Origin: Kaistella sp. SH40-3
GTDB lineage: Bacteria; Bacteroidota; Bacteroidia; Flavobacteriales; Weeksellaceae
Length of the DNA: 64,000 bases
NCBI RefSeq assembly: GCF_030686865.1
Contig: NZ_JAQYUS010000003.1
Location: 186,001-250,000, forward strand
Direction of reading: 5' to 3'
Under the pieces are notes generated by a model, which was given only the letters and a program-made list of their open reading frames with translations, searched no databases and was not told where the DNA came from. Position 1 is the stretch's first letter; every line of letters begins with the position of its first letter. The position numbers were made by a program, and so were the translations under genes. This document shows positions 32,892 through 41,148 of the stretch, in pieces.

Positions 32892-32936
32892 CAAATGTAA
32901 ATAATAATTTAATAAAAGACAAATAAGTCCTTTATT
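32892..32936 (-). promoter_or_regulatory. Promoter and autoregulatory operator of the Rrf2 gene
   Basis: Minus-strand TTG (32920-32922), 20-base spacer, TACATTTG (32892-32899, perfect -7 box) ahead of the start at 32875. Across the -33 element lies AATAAAAGAC-N6-GTCCTTTATT (32911-32936), an inverted repeat with 9 of 10 arm bases paired. The overlap suggests repression by a protein binding there. Confidence 0.7.
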
Positions 32937-33003
32937 ATTTTCTACTCAATTTTAACTAATTTAAAATCGAGTAAAAAGTGGAAACCACCAATTTTAAAAT
33001 AAT

Positions 33004-33888
33004 CTAGAATTTGGTTTTTACTTCTGCCATAACCGGAACGTGAATTTTCATATCAAACTCTTTATTTACTGCTTCAATAAAATAGGCAGATAAAAGCGGA
33101 GAGGCTTTCTCGATATTCTGGTGAACAAAGAAATACAGATTTTCCAAGCCTTCTTTCTTCCAAAGTTTAATTCTTTCCAGCCAGTCATCAAGTCGGGTGT
33201 AATCGCTTTCGGCATTGGCGCCAACATAACGGATAAATGCAGTTGGTGTCGTAAGCCGCATATGCAACATATCTCTTCTTCCAGCCGTATCTACAATGAT
33301 ATTGGTAATGTTGTGCTTCTCAAAAAGGTCCGTTGTTTTGTTGAAAATTTCTTCATCTGCAAACCATTCACTATTTCTTAATTCTATGGCAAGCGGAACT
33401 TCTTTTGGCCAGTCCTGAATAAATTTTTCTAAACGCTCGTCATCTTTCGGTTTGAAATTATCGTGGAGTTGCAGAAAAACCATTCCTAATTTTTCATCAA
33501 AAATTAAAACGGAAGTTGCAAATTGCGTCACCACATCGGTAATATTCAACAGTCTTCTGTAATGCGAAACCGTATTTGGAATCTTTGGGAAGAATTTAAA
33601 ATCAGCCGGCGTTTTATCTTTCCAGGTTAGAACCTGCTCGGGCGACGGCATGCTGTAAAACGTAGCGTTCAACTCAATTGAATTAAACTGCGTCGAATAA
33701 TACGTCAATTCATCTTTAGTCCTTTTTGGATAAAATCCTTTCAGATCGGTTTTGTTCCATTTTGCGCACCCGATGGAAACATTGAAATCTTTGGACTGAT
33801 TTTCCTTTAAAATTTCTTTGGTTCTTAGATGATCTTTAGGAAGTGTAAAATCAATTTGCGACGGGTCTTCTACTTATCCGAATTTCAA
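33004..33888 (-). pseudogene. DUF72 family protein with a stop codon at position 5
   Basis: DUF72 (YecE-like, TIM-barrel-type) protein of unknown function. The intact reading frame from 33708 begins inside the domain (TYYSTQFNSIELNATFYSMP). Upstream, the same frame continues with clear family sequence (EDPSQIDFTLPKDHLRTKEI, then VSIGCAKWNKTDLKGFYPK) back to a TTG at 33888. That frame reads L-K-F-G-stop-V-E-D-P: TAA (complement of 33874-33876) stands where a Lys codon AAA would be expected. Without it the protein would be about 294 residues, the usual family length. There is no ATG between the stop and the domain, so the gene is either inactivated, mis-sequenced, or starts at the weak TTG at 33708. 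Confidence 0.7.
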
Positions 33889-34129
33889 AACTGGTGCTGA
33901 TTTAGAATTAGAGGTTTAAAGTTATGGATTTTAGATTTATGTTTATTAATATTCAAACGTAATAAAAATATTTAACGCAAAGAAATACAAAGTTTTCTTA
34001 CAAACATTCTGTTTCTAACTCGCTTTTAAGTTCGCAAAGGCGTTTTACTTAGGAAAGTTCACAATGAACTATAATCTGCTGGCATTTTAGAAAAATCAAT
34101 CGCAGATCATTCAAAATAGTTTAATAAAA
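33889..34129. other. Intergenic stretch between DUF72 and nrdA
   Basis: AT-rich, no open frame of note. It contains a decayed copy of a recurring intergenic word (AACGCAAAGAAATACAAAG near 33974) and a short palindrome AGTTCACAATGAACT near 34058. The nrdA terminator follows. Confidence 0.5.
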
Positions 34130-34155
34130 AAACCACAGAAATAATCCTGTGGTTT
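34130..34155 (-). terminator. Rho-independent terminator after nrdA
   Basis: Stem AAACCACAG / CTGTGGTTT with an 8-base loop and a T-run on the minus strand, 32 bases past the nrdA stop. Confidence 0.85.
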
Positions 34156-34186
34156 GTATAAAGTCTATGTTTTTCTTCTCTAATGT

Positions 34187-35842
34187 TTACGCTTCACAAC
34201 TCGAACACGTCACAAAGTTCACCATCATTTCTTTCGAAACAGAAGAACTTCTTTGGTAATACAAAGATTTCACGCCTTTCTTCCAAGCCTCGATATAAAG
34301 GTAATTCACATCTTTCACTGGCATAGTCGATGGGATTTGCAAGTTCAGTGATTGTCCCTGATCAATATATTGTTGTCTTTGTGCAGCCTGAGAAATAATT
34401 TCCATTGGAGAAATCTCTCTGAATGTTTTAAATACTGCTTTTTCTTCGTCACTCAATTCCGCAAGATTCTGAACAGAACCGTGATTCAACATAATTGTTC
34501 TCCATGTATCTTCGTTGTCGATTCCTTTTTCCTGAAGTAATTTCGCGAGGTATTTATTTTTACGCATAAAGTTTCCTTTCGCCAAACCTGCTTTATAATA
34601 ATTTGACGCAAACGGCTCGATTCCCGGAGAAGTCTGTCCCAAAATCGCAGAACTTGAAGTCGTAGGAGCAATCGCCATCGTTGTGGTATTACGCATTCCG
34701 TAGCCTTTCAACAATTCCGGTTCACCATAAATATTCGCCAACTCCTGAGAAGCAACAATCGACTGCTCTTTAATTTGTCTGAAGGCTTTTGCATTAAACT
34801 GGGTCGCCTCAAAACTTTCAAACGGAATCATGTTTTTCTGCAGATAAGAATGGTATCCGAGAACCCCCAAACCTAAGGCTCTGTGGCGCAAAGCAAAGTT
34901 TCTCGCTCCGGTCAGATAATAATTCCCTTCTGTTTTTTCAATGAATTCCGACAAAACAGCATCCAAGAAATAGATCGCTAATTTCACCGCATCCGTATCT
35001 TTCCACTCGTCATATAATTCTAAGTTCATCGAAGAAAGACAGCAGATAAACGATTCCGCTTCGCTGGACGGCAACATGATTTCCGAACACAAATTACTTG
35101 CATTCACGGTCATTCCCTGATCTTTGTAAACTTGTGGTTTATTACGGTTCACATTATCGGTGAAGAAAATGTACGGTAAACCTTTCTGTGCACGGCTTTC
35201 AAGAACTCTTGCCCAGATTTTACGTTTCTCCATATCGCCGTCGATCATGTCCTGCATCCAGTAATCTGGCACGCAGATTCCGGTGAACAAATTCTGAATC
35301 GGACTTCCAATATCTTTAATCGATAAAAACTCTTCAATATCTCCGTGGTCGACATCCAGATAAGCCGCAAAAGCACCACGACGAACGCCACCTTGCGAAA
35401 CCACATCCATTGCAGTATCGTACAATTTCATAAAAGAAACTGCACCCGAAGACTTTCCGTTATCCGTAACCGCTGTTCCACGGTTTCTCAATTCTCCAAA
35501 ATATCCGGAAGTTCCGCCCCCAATTTTGGTCTGCATAATCACTTCCCCTAATTTGTGCGTAATTCCTTCAATATTATCCGGCACATGAACATTGAAACAG
35601 GAAATCGGCAAACCGCGTTCAGTTCCCATATTTGCCCAAACCGGCGAGGAGAAACTGATCCAGCCTTTTCTGATCATTTCCTCAAAGGCAGGCTGCAATT
35701 CCGGTTTATATAATCTTTTCGCGGCTGCTGTTGTAATTCTGGTAATGGCACCATCTACGGTTTCGCCTTTCAACAAATAGCCGCGGTTTAACATTTGCTC
35801 CGACTCTTCGTTCAGCCACCAGATTTTTGATTGTTCTTCCAT
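34187..35842 (-). CDS. nrdA: Ribonucleoside-diphosphate reductase, alpha subunit (class I)
   Basis: A 551-residue catalytic subunit that reduces ribonucleotides to deoxyribonucleotides. Compared with E. coli NrdA (about 760 residues) it lacks the N-terminal ATP cone, so overall-activity control by dATP at that site is absent. Motifs: PISCFNVHV (active-site Cys), IGGGTSGYFG (specificity loop region), NASNLCSEI (radical Cys with Asn and Glu), FICCLSSMNL (second redox Cys), APTTSSSAILGQTSPGIEP, and the C-terminal swinging pair CSSCEA. It works with NrdB at 36242, but 399 bases filled with repeats separate the two. A short palindrome lies 18 bases before its start. Confidence 0.96.
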   Translation of the reverse strand: MEEQSKIWWLNEESEQMLNRGYLLKGETVDGAITRITTAAAKRLYKPELQPAFEEMIRKGWISFSSPVWANMGTERGLPISCFNVHVPDNIEGITHKLGEVIMQTKIGGGTSGYFGELRNRGTAVTDNGKSSGAVSFMKLYDTAMDVVSQGGVRRGAFAAYLDVDHGDIEEFLSIKDIGSPIQNLFTGICVPDYWMQDMIDGDMEKRKIWARVLESRAQKGLPYIFFTDNVNRNKPQVYKDQGMTVNASNLCSEIMLPSSEAESFICCLSSMNLELYDEWKDTDAVKLAIYFLDAVLSEFIEKTEGNYYLTGARNFALRHRALGLGVLGYHSYLQKNMIPFESFEATQFNAKAFRQIKEQSIVASQELANIYGEPELLKGYGMRNTTTMAIAPTTSSSAILGQTSPGIEPFASNYYKAGLAKGNFMRKNKYLAKLLQEKGIDNEDTWRTIMLNHGSVQNLAELSDEEKAVFKTFREISPMEIISQAAQRQQYIDQGQSLNLQIPSTMPVKDVNYLYIEAWKKGVKSLYYQRSSSVSKEMMVNFVTCSSCEA

Positions 35843-35859
35843 ATTTTCTCTCTCTAAAA

Positions 35860-35872
35860 TGTACCGCGTACA
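35860..35872. promoter_or_regulatory. Perfect 13-base palindrome upstream of nrdA
   Basis: TGTAC-CGC-GTACA, arms fully complementary, 17 bases before the nrdA start codon. It does not match the NrdR box pattern. Could be an operator or a small hairpin in the leader; no family assignment. Confidence 0.35.
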
Positions 35873-35925
35873 ATGTGTTTTTTATTAATTTTTCCAGAAG
35901 CATAAAATGTTCGCTTCTTTTCTAT

Positions 35926-36009
35926 CACGGTCCCGCTTTCCACTCTATCTTTTTCGGTAATTTCGACTGCGCTCAATCACCAAAAAAGGATACCGTTTCA
36001 ATCGCGGCT
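35926..36009 (-). repeat. Structured dispersed element, copy D (subtype 1)
   Basis: Minus strand: CCGC-G-ATTGAAACGG-TATCC, T-run, loop, then AAAAAGATAGAGTGGAAAG-CGGG. Arms CCGC/GCGG pair (plus coordinates 36004-36007 and 35933-35936). The apical loop carries a second palindrome GGTGATTGAGCGCAGTCGAA then ATTACC. It lies in sense between nrdB and nrdA. Confidence 0.75.
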
Positions 36010-36056
36010 ATTTATTTCTGTCTTTTTTCTTTCGAAGATTTTCTAATTCAGTTTAA

Positions 36057-36089
36057 AACCTTGTCAAGGTTTCGAACCTTGACAAGGTT
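36057..36089. repeat. Two adjacent 15-base palindromes
   Basis: AACCTTG-T-CAAGGTT (36057-36071), TCG, AACCTTG-A-CAAGGTT (36075-36089). Each is a perfect odd-centred palindrome, and the pair is a tandem duplication with an 18-base period. It lies between structured elements D and C. Confidence 0.8.
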
Positions 36090-36152
36090 AATTTCGATAC
36101 TGCTGGAAATTCTTTCGTTTAAAATCCCAATTATATTTAATATTCCCAACTA

Positions 36153-36234
36153 CGCCCCGACTTGAACGGAAATCCTTTTTGTGAAGCAAAGCGGAACAAA
36201 AAGATTGGGAGTGGAAGGCGGAAAAAGGCGCCCA
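36153..36234 (+). repeat. Structured dispersed element, copy C (subtype 2)
   Basis: Outer arms CGCC (36153-36156) and GGCG (36227-36230). Internal-loop words CCCGACTTGAACGG and GGGAGTGGAAGGCGGAAA are identical to copy B. Apical arms AATCC-TTTTTGT / ACAAAAA-GATT with a different loop. It lies 8 bases past the nrdB stop, antisense to it. Confidence 0.8.
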
Positions 36235-36241
36235 AATAAAA

Positions 36242-37216
36242 CTAGAACAAATCGTTCTCTGTAATACTCTTATCGTGTTTGGTATAGTCCACCGGTCTTT
36301 TGGCGAAGAAATCATCCATTGAATTGGCGAAAACTTCTTCTTCAAACCAAACCATCGGACGGTATTGTTCCGGCGAAATATTGTAACGGGTTTTCATATT
36401 AATTTTCTTCAAACTGTCATCCACACGGAATTTCATGAAGTTCAATAAGTTCTCCTTGCTCACATTATCGATTTCTCCCATTTCGAAAATCCAGTCCAGG
36501 ATTTCTTCTTCTACATTGATGGAATGATCAACCAAAGTGTAAATATCTTCGATGTCTGAATCGGTTAACAAATCAGGTTGTTCCTGACGGATTTTGTTGA
36601 TCAGATAAATCCCCGCATTGGCGTGAATTTGCTCATCAACGGAAGTCCAGGCGATAATGTTGGATACATTTTTCATGTAACCTTTGAATCTTGTGAACGA
36701 TAAAATAATCGCAAACTGAGAAAACAAAGAAACGTTTTCAATTAAAATACTGAATAATAACAGCGAAGAAACGTATTCTTTATGCGTTGTTGAATTCGCA
36801 TGTTTTAAAACATTGGATAGAAAATCAATTCTCTTTTTAATGGCAGGAATTTCGATTACCTGATTAAACTCGTCATTGTACCCTAAAACCTCCAACAAAC
36901 GGGAATAGGCTTCGGAGTGACGGAATTCGCATTCTGCAAACGTAGCACCCAATCCATTCAATTCCGGCTTCGGCATGTGATTATAAAGATTTCCCCAAAA
37001 TGTTTTTACAGAAACTTCGATTTGGGCAATGGCTAAAAGAGCGTTCTTAATCGCGTTTTTTTCATGAGGTTCTAACTGAGAATGAAAATCCTGAACATCT
37101 GCCGTAAAATCAACTTCAGAATGCACCCAAAATGATTTGTTAATCGCTTCCACAAACTGTAAGATTTCCGGATACTCAAATGGTTTGTACCCTACTCTTT
37201 TGTCAAAAATTCCCAT
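36242..37216 (-). CDS. nrdB: Ribonucleoside-diphosphate reductase, beta subunit (class I)
   Basis: A 324-residue ferritin-like subunit that holds the dimetal-tyrosyl radical centre. Seen: the acidic N-terminal ligand region WVHSEVDFTADVQDF, then CEFRHSEAYSRLL, where the Glu and His metal ligands are followed four residues later by the expected radical Tyr, and SVDEQIHANAG with the second-half Glu and His ligands. The C-terminal tail ENDLF should dock into NrdA. A perfect -7 box TAATTTTG lies 37 bases upstream. It precedes nrdA in the same direction, separated by repeats, so co-transcription is possible but would have to pass several hairpins. Confidence 0.95.
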   Translation of the reverse strand: MGIFDKRVGYKPFEYPEILQFVEAINKSFWVHSEVDFTADVQDFHSQLEPHEKNAIKNALLAIAQIEVSVKTFWGNLYNHMPKPELNGLGATFAECEFRHSEAYSRLLEVLGYNDEFNQVIEIPAIKKRIDFLSNVLKHANSTTHKEYVSSLLLFSILIENVSLFSQFAIILSFTRFKGYMKNVSNIIAWTSVDEQIHANAGIYLINKIRQEQPDLLTDSDIEDIYTLVDHSINVEEEILDWIFEMGEIDNVSKENLLNFMKFRVDDSLKKINMKTRYNISPEQYRPMVWFEEEVFANSMDDFFAKRPVDYTKHDKSITENDLF

Positions 37217-37253
37217 GGTAAAAATTAATTTTAAATCACTTCTCTTGGAAAAG

Positions 37254-37261
37254 CAAAATTA
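37254..37261 (-). promoter_or_regulatory. Candidate -7 box of nrdB
   Basis: TAATTTTG on the minus strand, a perfect TAnnTTTG match, 37 bases before the nrdB start. The nearest upstream TTG is 27 bases away, longer than usual. Confidence 0.4.
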
Positions 37262-37620
37262 TATAACGATATGATTATTAAATGGTTGCAAAAAGAATTA
37301 ACTAGAATGTATAGAATTTCTCCTTTAATGCGTTCCGTACAAAAATAGGAAATGAAACCATACTAAGAAAGCCGTAATGATTAATTGATTGACTATAAGG
37401 TGTAAAAGTTTTCCACAATCACACAGACGGCGTACCTATAAAGCAATCCCAAAGATTGAATTATTGAAGTAACGTTTTACAACCATATTTATTAAACATG
37501 TCGCTGTAAACCCAAATATGATAATACAACTAAATTAAACAGCGTAAGAAAAAATAATTAGAAGGTAAAATTGTAACAAATAAAATATTAATCCTACCTA
37601 TTATAAAATTAATCCCCCAC
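37262..37620. other. Divergent intergenic region between nrdB and the efflux operon
   Basis: About 360 AT-rich bases that must hold the promoter of the ABC operon at 37621. No complete TTG/TAnnTTTG pair, repeat copy, or recognisable RNA was seen. Confidence 0.45.
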
Positions 37621-38316
37621 TTGATGTTAGTAATTAAAGACCTGAATAAATCATACGACACCGGTAAGAGCAAACTCCATGTTCTAAAAGGAATTAATCT
37701 TTCGATTGATGAAGGCGAATTTGTTTCCATTATGGGAAGTTCGGGTTCTGGGAAATCGACCTTATTAAATATCATCGGCATTTTAGATGAGAAAGATTCT
37801 GGGATTTATGAACTCGATGGAATTCCTATTGAGCATCTTTCAGAAGTGAGAGCCGCAGAATACCGAAGTAAATTTCTCGGATTTATCTTTCAGTCTTTTA
37901 ACTTAATTGGTTATAAAACTGCTTTAGAAAATGTAGCACTGCCACTCTACTATCAGGATGTTCCCAGAAAACAAAGAAACCAGAGAGCCATGGAATATCT
38001 AGAGAAAGTTGGACTTGCAGAATGGGCGACCCATTTGCCAAATGAACTTTCAGGTGGACAAAAACAAAGAGTTGCTATTGCCCGCGCTTTAATTACTGAT
38101 CCAAAAGTAATTTTGGCCGATGAACCTACCGGAGCACTGGATTCTAAAACAACCTACGACATTATGAAATTGCTGCAGGAAATTAATCGCGAGGGGAAAA
38201 CCATTATTGTCGTTACCCATGAACCTGATGTTGCGGCAGAAACGAAAAGAAACGTCATTCTAAAAGACGGTATTATCGAAAGTGATGAATTTATTACTCA
38301 AAGAGTTTTGCAATAG
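37621..38316 (+). CDS. MacB-like ABC transporter ATP-binding protein
   Basis: A 231-residue ATPase of the LolD/MacB type that powers the two permeases downstream. Walker A is [10 protein letters not shown] near residue 40, the Q-loop FQSFNLI, signature LSGGQKQR near residue 140, Walker [13 protein letters not shown] and the H-loop VVTHEPD. It starts at ATG 37624 or TTG 37621 ([13 protein letters not shown]); the homology begins at [10 protein letters not shown], so either fits. It is first in a four-gene set: ATPase, permease, permease, adaptor. Mechanotransmission-type exporters of this class move peptides, siderophores or drugs from the periplasm outward. Confidence 0.92.
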   Translation: MMLVIKDLNKSYDTGKSKLHVLKGINLSIDEGEFVSIMGSSGSGKSTLLNIIGILDEKDSGIYELDGIPIEHLSEVRAAEYRSKFLGFIFQSFNLIGYKTALENVALPLYYQDVPRKQRNQRAMEYLEKVGLAEWATHLPNELSGGQKQRVAIARALITDPKVILADEPTGALDSKTTYDIMKLLQEINREGKTIIVVTHEPDVAAETKRNVILKDGIIESDEFITQRVLQ

Positions 38317-38382
38317 CAGATTTGCTTAACAATGAATTACTGAATGGTGAATTCATTATAAAAATAAATAGAATTAAAAATT

Positions 38383-39612
38383 ATGTTTGACCTCGACCGC
38401 TGGAGAGAAATATTCGAATCGATTCGCAGTAATGTACTGCGGACAGTACTTTCCGGCTTTACAGTGGCCTTAGGTTTATATATTTTCATCGTACTTTTTG
38501 GCATTGGTACTGGTTTGCAAAATGCGTTTACTCAAGGCTTCGCCAGAGACGCAACGAACCTGATCACAATTTTCACCAGAAAAACCACCATCGCTTACGG
38601 CGGTTTACAATCAGATCGCCAAATCGTTCTTAAAAATGAGGATTACGAAAAAATCACCAATGAAGAACCTGAAAAATTAGAAAGTGCCACACCAAGATAT
38701 TCCTCGAACATGACCGTGAAATACGGAAAAGAAAGCGGAAACTATCAAATTAGCGGTGCAAATCCTGACGAGATTATTATCGAAAACCGTAAATTAACAG
38801 AAGGCCGATACATTAATCCTATGGATCTGGACCGCAAACAAAATGTTGCTGTGATTGGTAGAATGGTTCAGCGTGATTTAATAAAAAACGGAAGTCCAAT
38901 TGGAAAAGATTTGGATATTAATGGAAGCATGTTTAAAGTTGTTGGAGTGTTTTCCGATGATGGTGGGGATTTCGATGAACGAATGATTACCGTTCCTATT
39001 ACTACTCTGCAACAACTCAAGAAAGGTTCAGATACCGTAAGTACTATTTTCTTGACTTACAATACCAATCTTACTCCAGACCAAGCCATTAAATATGGTG
39101 AACAAGTAGAAAAAGAATTAAAAGCAAAACACAAAGTTTCTCCCGATGATGAGAATGGTGTCGTCGTAAGGAATAATGCTAAAAATATGGGTCAGACTTT
39201 TCAATTTTTATTCATTATCACCTTAATTGTTGGTTTTATCGGTATGGGAACTTTGCTCGCTGGAATTATCGGAATCAGTAATATTATGGTTTACATTGTT
39301 AAAGAAAGAACACAGGAAATTGGCGTTCGAAAAGCAATTGGAGCAAAACCCAGCAGCATTGTCGGTTTGATTATGCAGGAAAGTATCGTCATTACGGTAG
39401 TTTCTGGTTTAATGGGTGTTGCCTTAGGAATTCTGACCTTGCATTTACTCGGCGACAGTTTAGAAAAATATTTTATTGTAGATCCTTCCGTTGGGTGGGG
39501 ATTAGTTATTGTGGCTTTTGTAAGTCTGGTTATTTCCGGGCTGATTGCAGGATTTGTACCAGCATATCGCGCCAGTAGAATTAAACCGATTGAAGCATTG
39601 AGAAGCGAATAG
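38383..39612 (+). CDS. MacB-like ABC transporter permease (first of two)
   Basis: A 409-residue permease with the MacB topology. The first membrane helix is near residues 19-40 (VLSGFTVALGLYIFIVLFGI), a large periplasmic domain spans about 45-265 (MacB_PCD type), and three C-terminal helices form the FtsX domain (FLFIITLIVGFIGMGTLLAG onward). It ends with the family signature PAYRASRIKPIEALRSE. The coupling-helix motif VKERTQEIGVRKAIGA near residue 305 touches the ATPase. It lies 66 bases after the ATPase gene. It is probably paired with the second permease as a heterodimer. Confidence 0.9.
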   Translation: MFDLDRWREIFESIRSNVLRTVLSGFTVALGLYIFIVLFGIGTGLQNAFTQGFARDATNLITIFTRKTTIAYGGLQSDRQIVLKNEDYEKITNEEPEKLESATPRYSSNMTVKYGKESGNYQISGANPDEIIIENRKLTEGRYINPMDLDRKQNVAVIGRMVQRDLIKNGSPIGKDLDINGSMFKVVGVFSDDGGDFDERMITVPITTLQQLKKGSDTVSTIFLTYNTNLTPDQAIKYGEQVEKELKAKHKVSPDDENGVVVRNNAKNMGQTFQFLFIITLIVGFIGMGTLLAGIIGISNIMVYIVKERTQEIGVRKAIGAKPSSIVGLIMQESIVITVVSGLMGVALGILTLHLLGDSLEKYFIVDPSVGWGLVIVAFVSLVISGLIAGFVPAYRASRIKPIEALRSE

Positions 39613-39712
39613 GCTCTGCTGATGAAAGAATATAGAGAAAAGACTTTACAAACACCATTTAAATTAATTTCGAACTAATTAGTGAATTTACTCACTTTAA
39701 GAAATTGACATT

Positions 39713-40981
39713 ATGAACATCATTTTCAAAATAGATACCTGGCAAGAAATTTATTATTCCCTGAAAAATAATAAGTTGAGGACCTTTCTAACCATGATTG
39801 GCGTAGGTTGGGGAATGTTTCTTTTTGTTGCCCTTTTGGGCGCTGCAAAAGGAATGGAAAATGGTTTTGATAAAGTTTTCTCTGGCTTTGCAACCAACTC
39901 TATTTTCCTTTGGGCGCAGAATACTTCAATTCCTTATGATGGATTTCCGAAGGGTAGAAAAATGGATTTGCATTTAAGTGACCTTGATCTGCTTCCACAA
40001 AAAGTTCAGGCAATCGACTATATTTCTCCTCAAAGTTCACGGGGAAAATTCGGTACTCCAGGAGAATCTTTTTCGAGAAATGGAAAAAATGCAACTTATA
40101 CTTTAACGGGCGATTTCCCAGTTGGAAATAAAATCTCTGAGAAGAAACTGATTTTCGGACGTTATTTAAATGACGCCGATATTACCGGAAATAAAAATGT
40201 AATCGTCATCGGTGAAGAGATTTATAAAAATTTTTTCGATGCTAAAAAGAATGAAAATCCAATTGGACAATCCATTAATGTGAAAGGTATTTTCTTTAAT
40301 GTCATCGGAGTATTTAGAGTTAAAAAGACGGGTGGACCAGAAAATGACCAGTCCGCTTTTATCCCCTTTTCCACTTTTTCCAAAATGTATAATGAAGGCG
40401 ACAAAGTTGGATTTTTTGCAATTGTAAGTAAACCCGATGCTGATTTGAGCGTTGTTGAAGATCAGGTAAAAAATGAACTCAAAAAGAAATATAATGTTTC
40501 GCCAGAAGACACCAATGCTTTTGGAAGTTTTAACCTCGGAAAAGAATTTGCGAAACTGACCGGATTTCTTACAGGAATGCAGTTACTAACAATTACAGTG
40601 GGAACATTAACCATTTTAGCCGGCGTTATTGCGATATCAAATATATTATTGATTACAGTAAAAGAAAGAACCAAAGAAATTGGTATTCGCCGTGCTTTGG
40701 GTGCAAAACCCGCAGAAGTACGGAATCAGATTTTACTAGAAAGTGTGGTTATTACTTTGTCTTCAGGACTTTTGGGATTTATGCTCGGAATCTTCCTGCT
40801 GATGATTCTGAATGCGGTGACTCAAGGCCAGGATACTTTTCCGTTTTATAATCCGACAGTAAATTATGGACAGGTTTTCGGTGCGATGGCGATTATGGTA
40901 GTATTAGGTTTAATTGTCGGCATGATTCCGGCGCAACGAGCGGTGAAGATTCGTCCGATTGAAGCGTTGAGATCTGAATAA
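39713..40981 (+). CDS. MacB-like ABC transporter permease (second of two)
   Basis: A 422-residue permease, paralogous to the one before it. N-terminal helix (LTMIGVGWGMFLFVALLGAA), periplasmic core of about 230 residues, three FtsX helices, coupling motif TVKERTKEIGIRRALGAKP, and the same closing signature PAQRAVKIRPIEALRSE. The periplasmic cores of the two permeases differ most, as expected for a heterodimer handling an asymmetric substrate. It is separated from the first permease by 100 bases and from the adaptor gene by 167 bases holding structured element E, which lies in sense within the operon. Confidence 0.9.
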   Translation: MNIIFKIDTWQEIYYSLKNNKLRTFLTMIGVGWGMFLFVALLGAAKGMENGFDKVFSGFATNSIFLWAQNTSIPYDGFPKGRKMDLHLSDLDLLPQKVQAIDYISPQSSRGKFGTPGESFSRNGKNATYTLTGDFPVGNKISEKKLIFGRYLNDADITGNKNVIVIGEEIYKNFFDAKKNENPIGQSINVKGIFFNVIGVFRVKKTGGPENDQSAFIPFSTFSKMYNEGDKVGFFAIVSKPDADLSVVEDQVKNELKKKYNVSPEDTNAFGSFNLGKEFAKLTGFLTGMQLLTITVGTLTILAGVIAISNILLITVKERTKEIGIRRALGAKPAEVRNQILLESVVITLSSGLLGFMLGIFLLMILNAVTQGQDTFPFYNPTVNYGQVFGAMAIMVVLGLIVGMIPAQRAVKIRPIEALRSE

Positions 40982-41036
40982 TCGGTAATGAATAAGGGGT
41001 AATTTAAAAACTAATTTTAATACTCAAGACGATATT

Positions 41037-41119
41037 GCGACCCGACCTGAATGGAGCTCTTTTTGCGAGGAGGCACGACGAACAAAAAAGCGGGAATGGA
41101 GGGCGGAAATAGTCGCCCA
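41037..41119 (+). repeat. Structured dispersed element, copy E (subtype 2)
   Basis: Outer arms GCGAC (41037-41041) and GTCGC (41112-41116). Loop words CCCGACCTGAATGG and GGGAATGGAGGGCGGAAA. Apical arms GCTC-TTTTTG / CAAAAAAGC. It differs from copies B and C in both stems while the pairing is kept. It is the only copy inside an apparent operon in sense orientation. Confidence 0.75.
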
Positions 41120-41148
41120 AAAAAATAATTAAAAAATAAACGAAATAT

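Noticed and set aside
35860..35872. NrdR box upstream of nrdA
   Set aside because: NrdR boxes follow an ACACwATATwT-type pattern in pairs; TGTACCGCGTACA does not fit and is single. Kept only as an unnamed palindrome.
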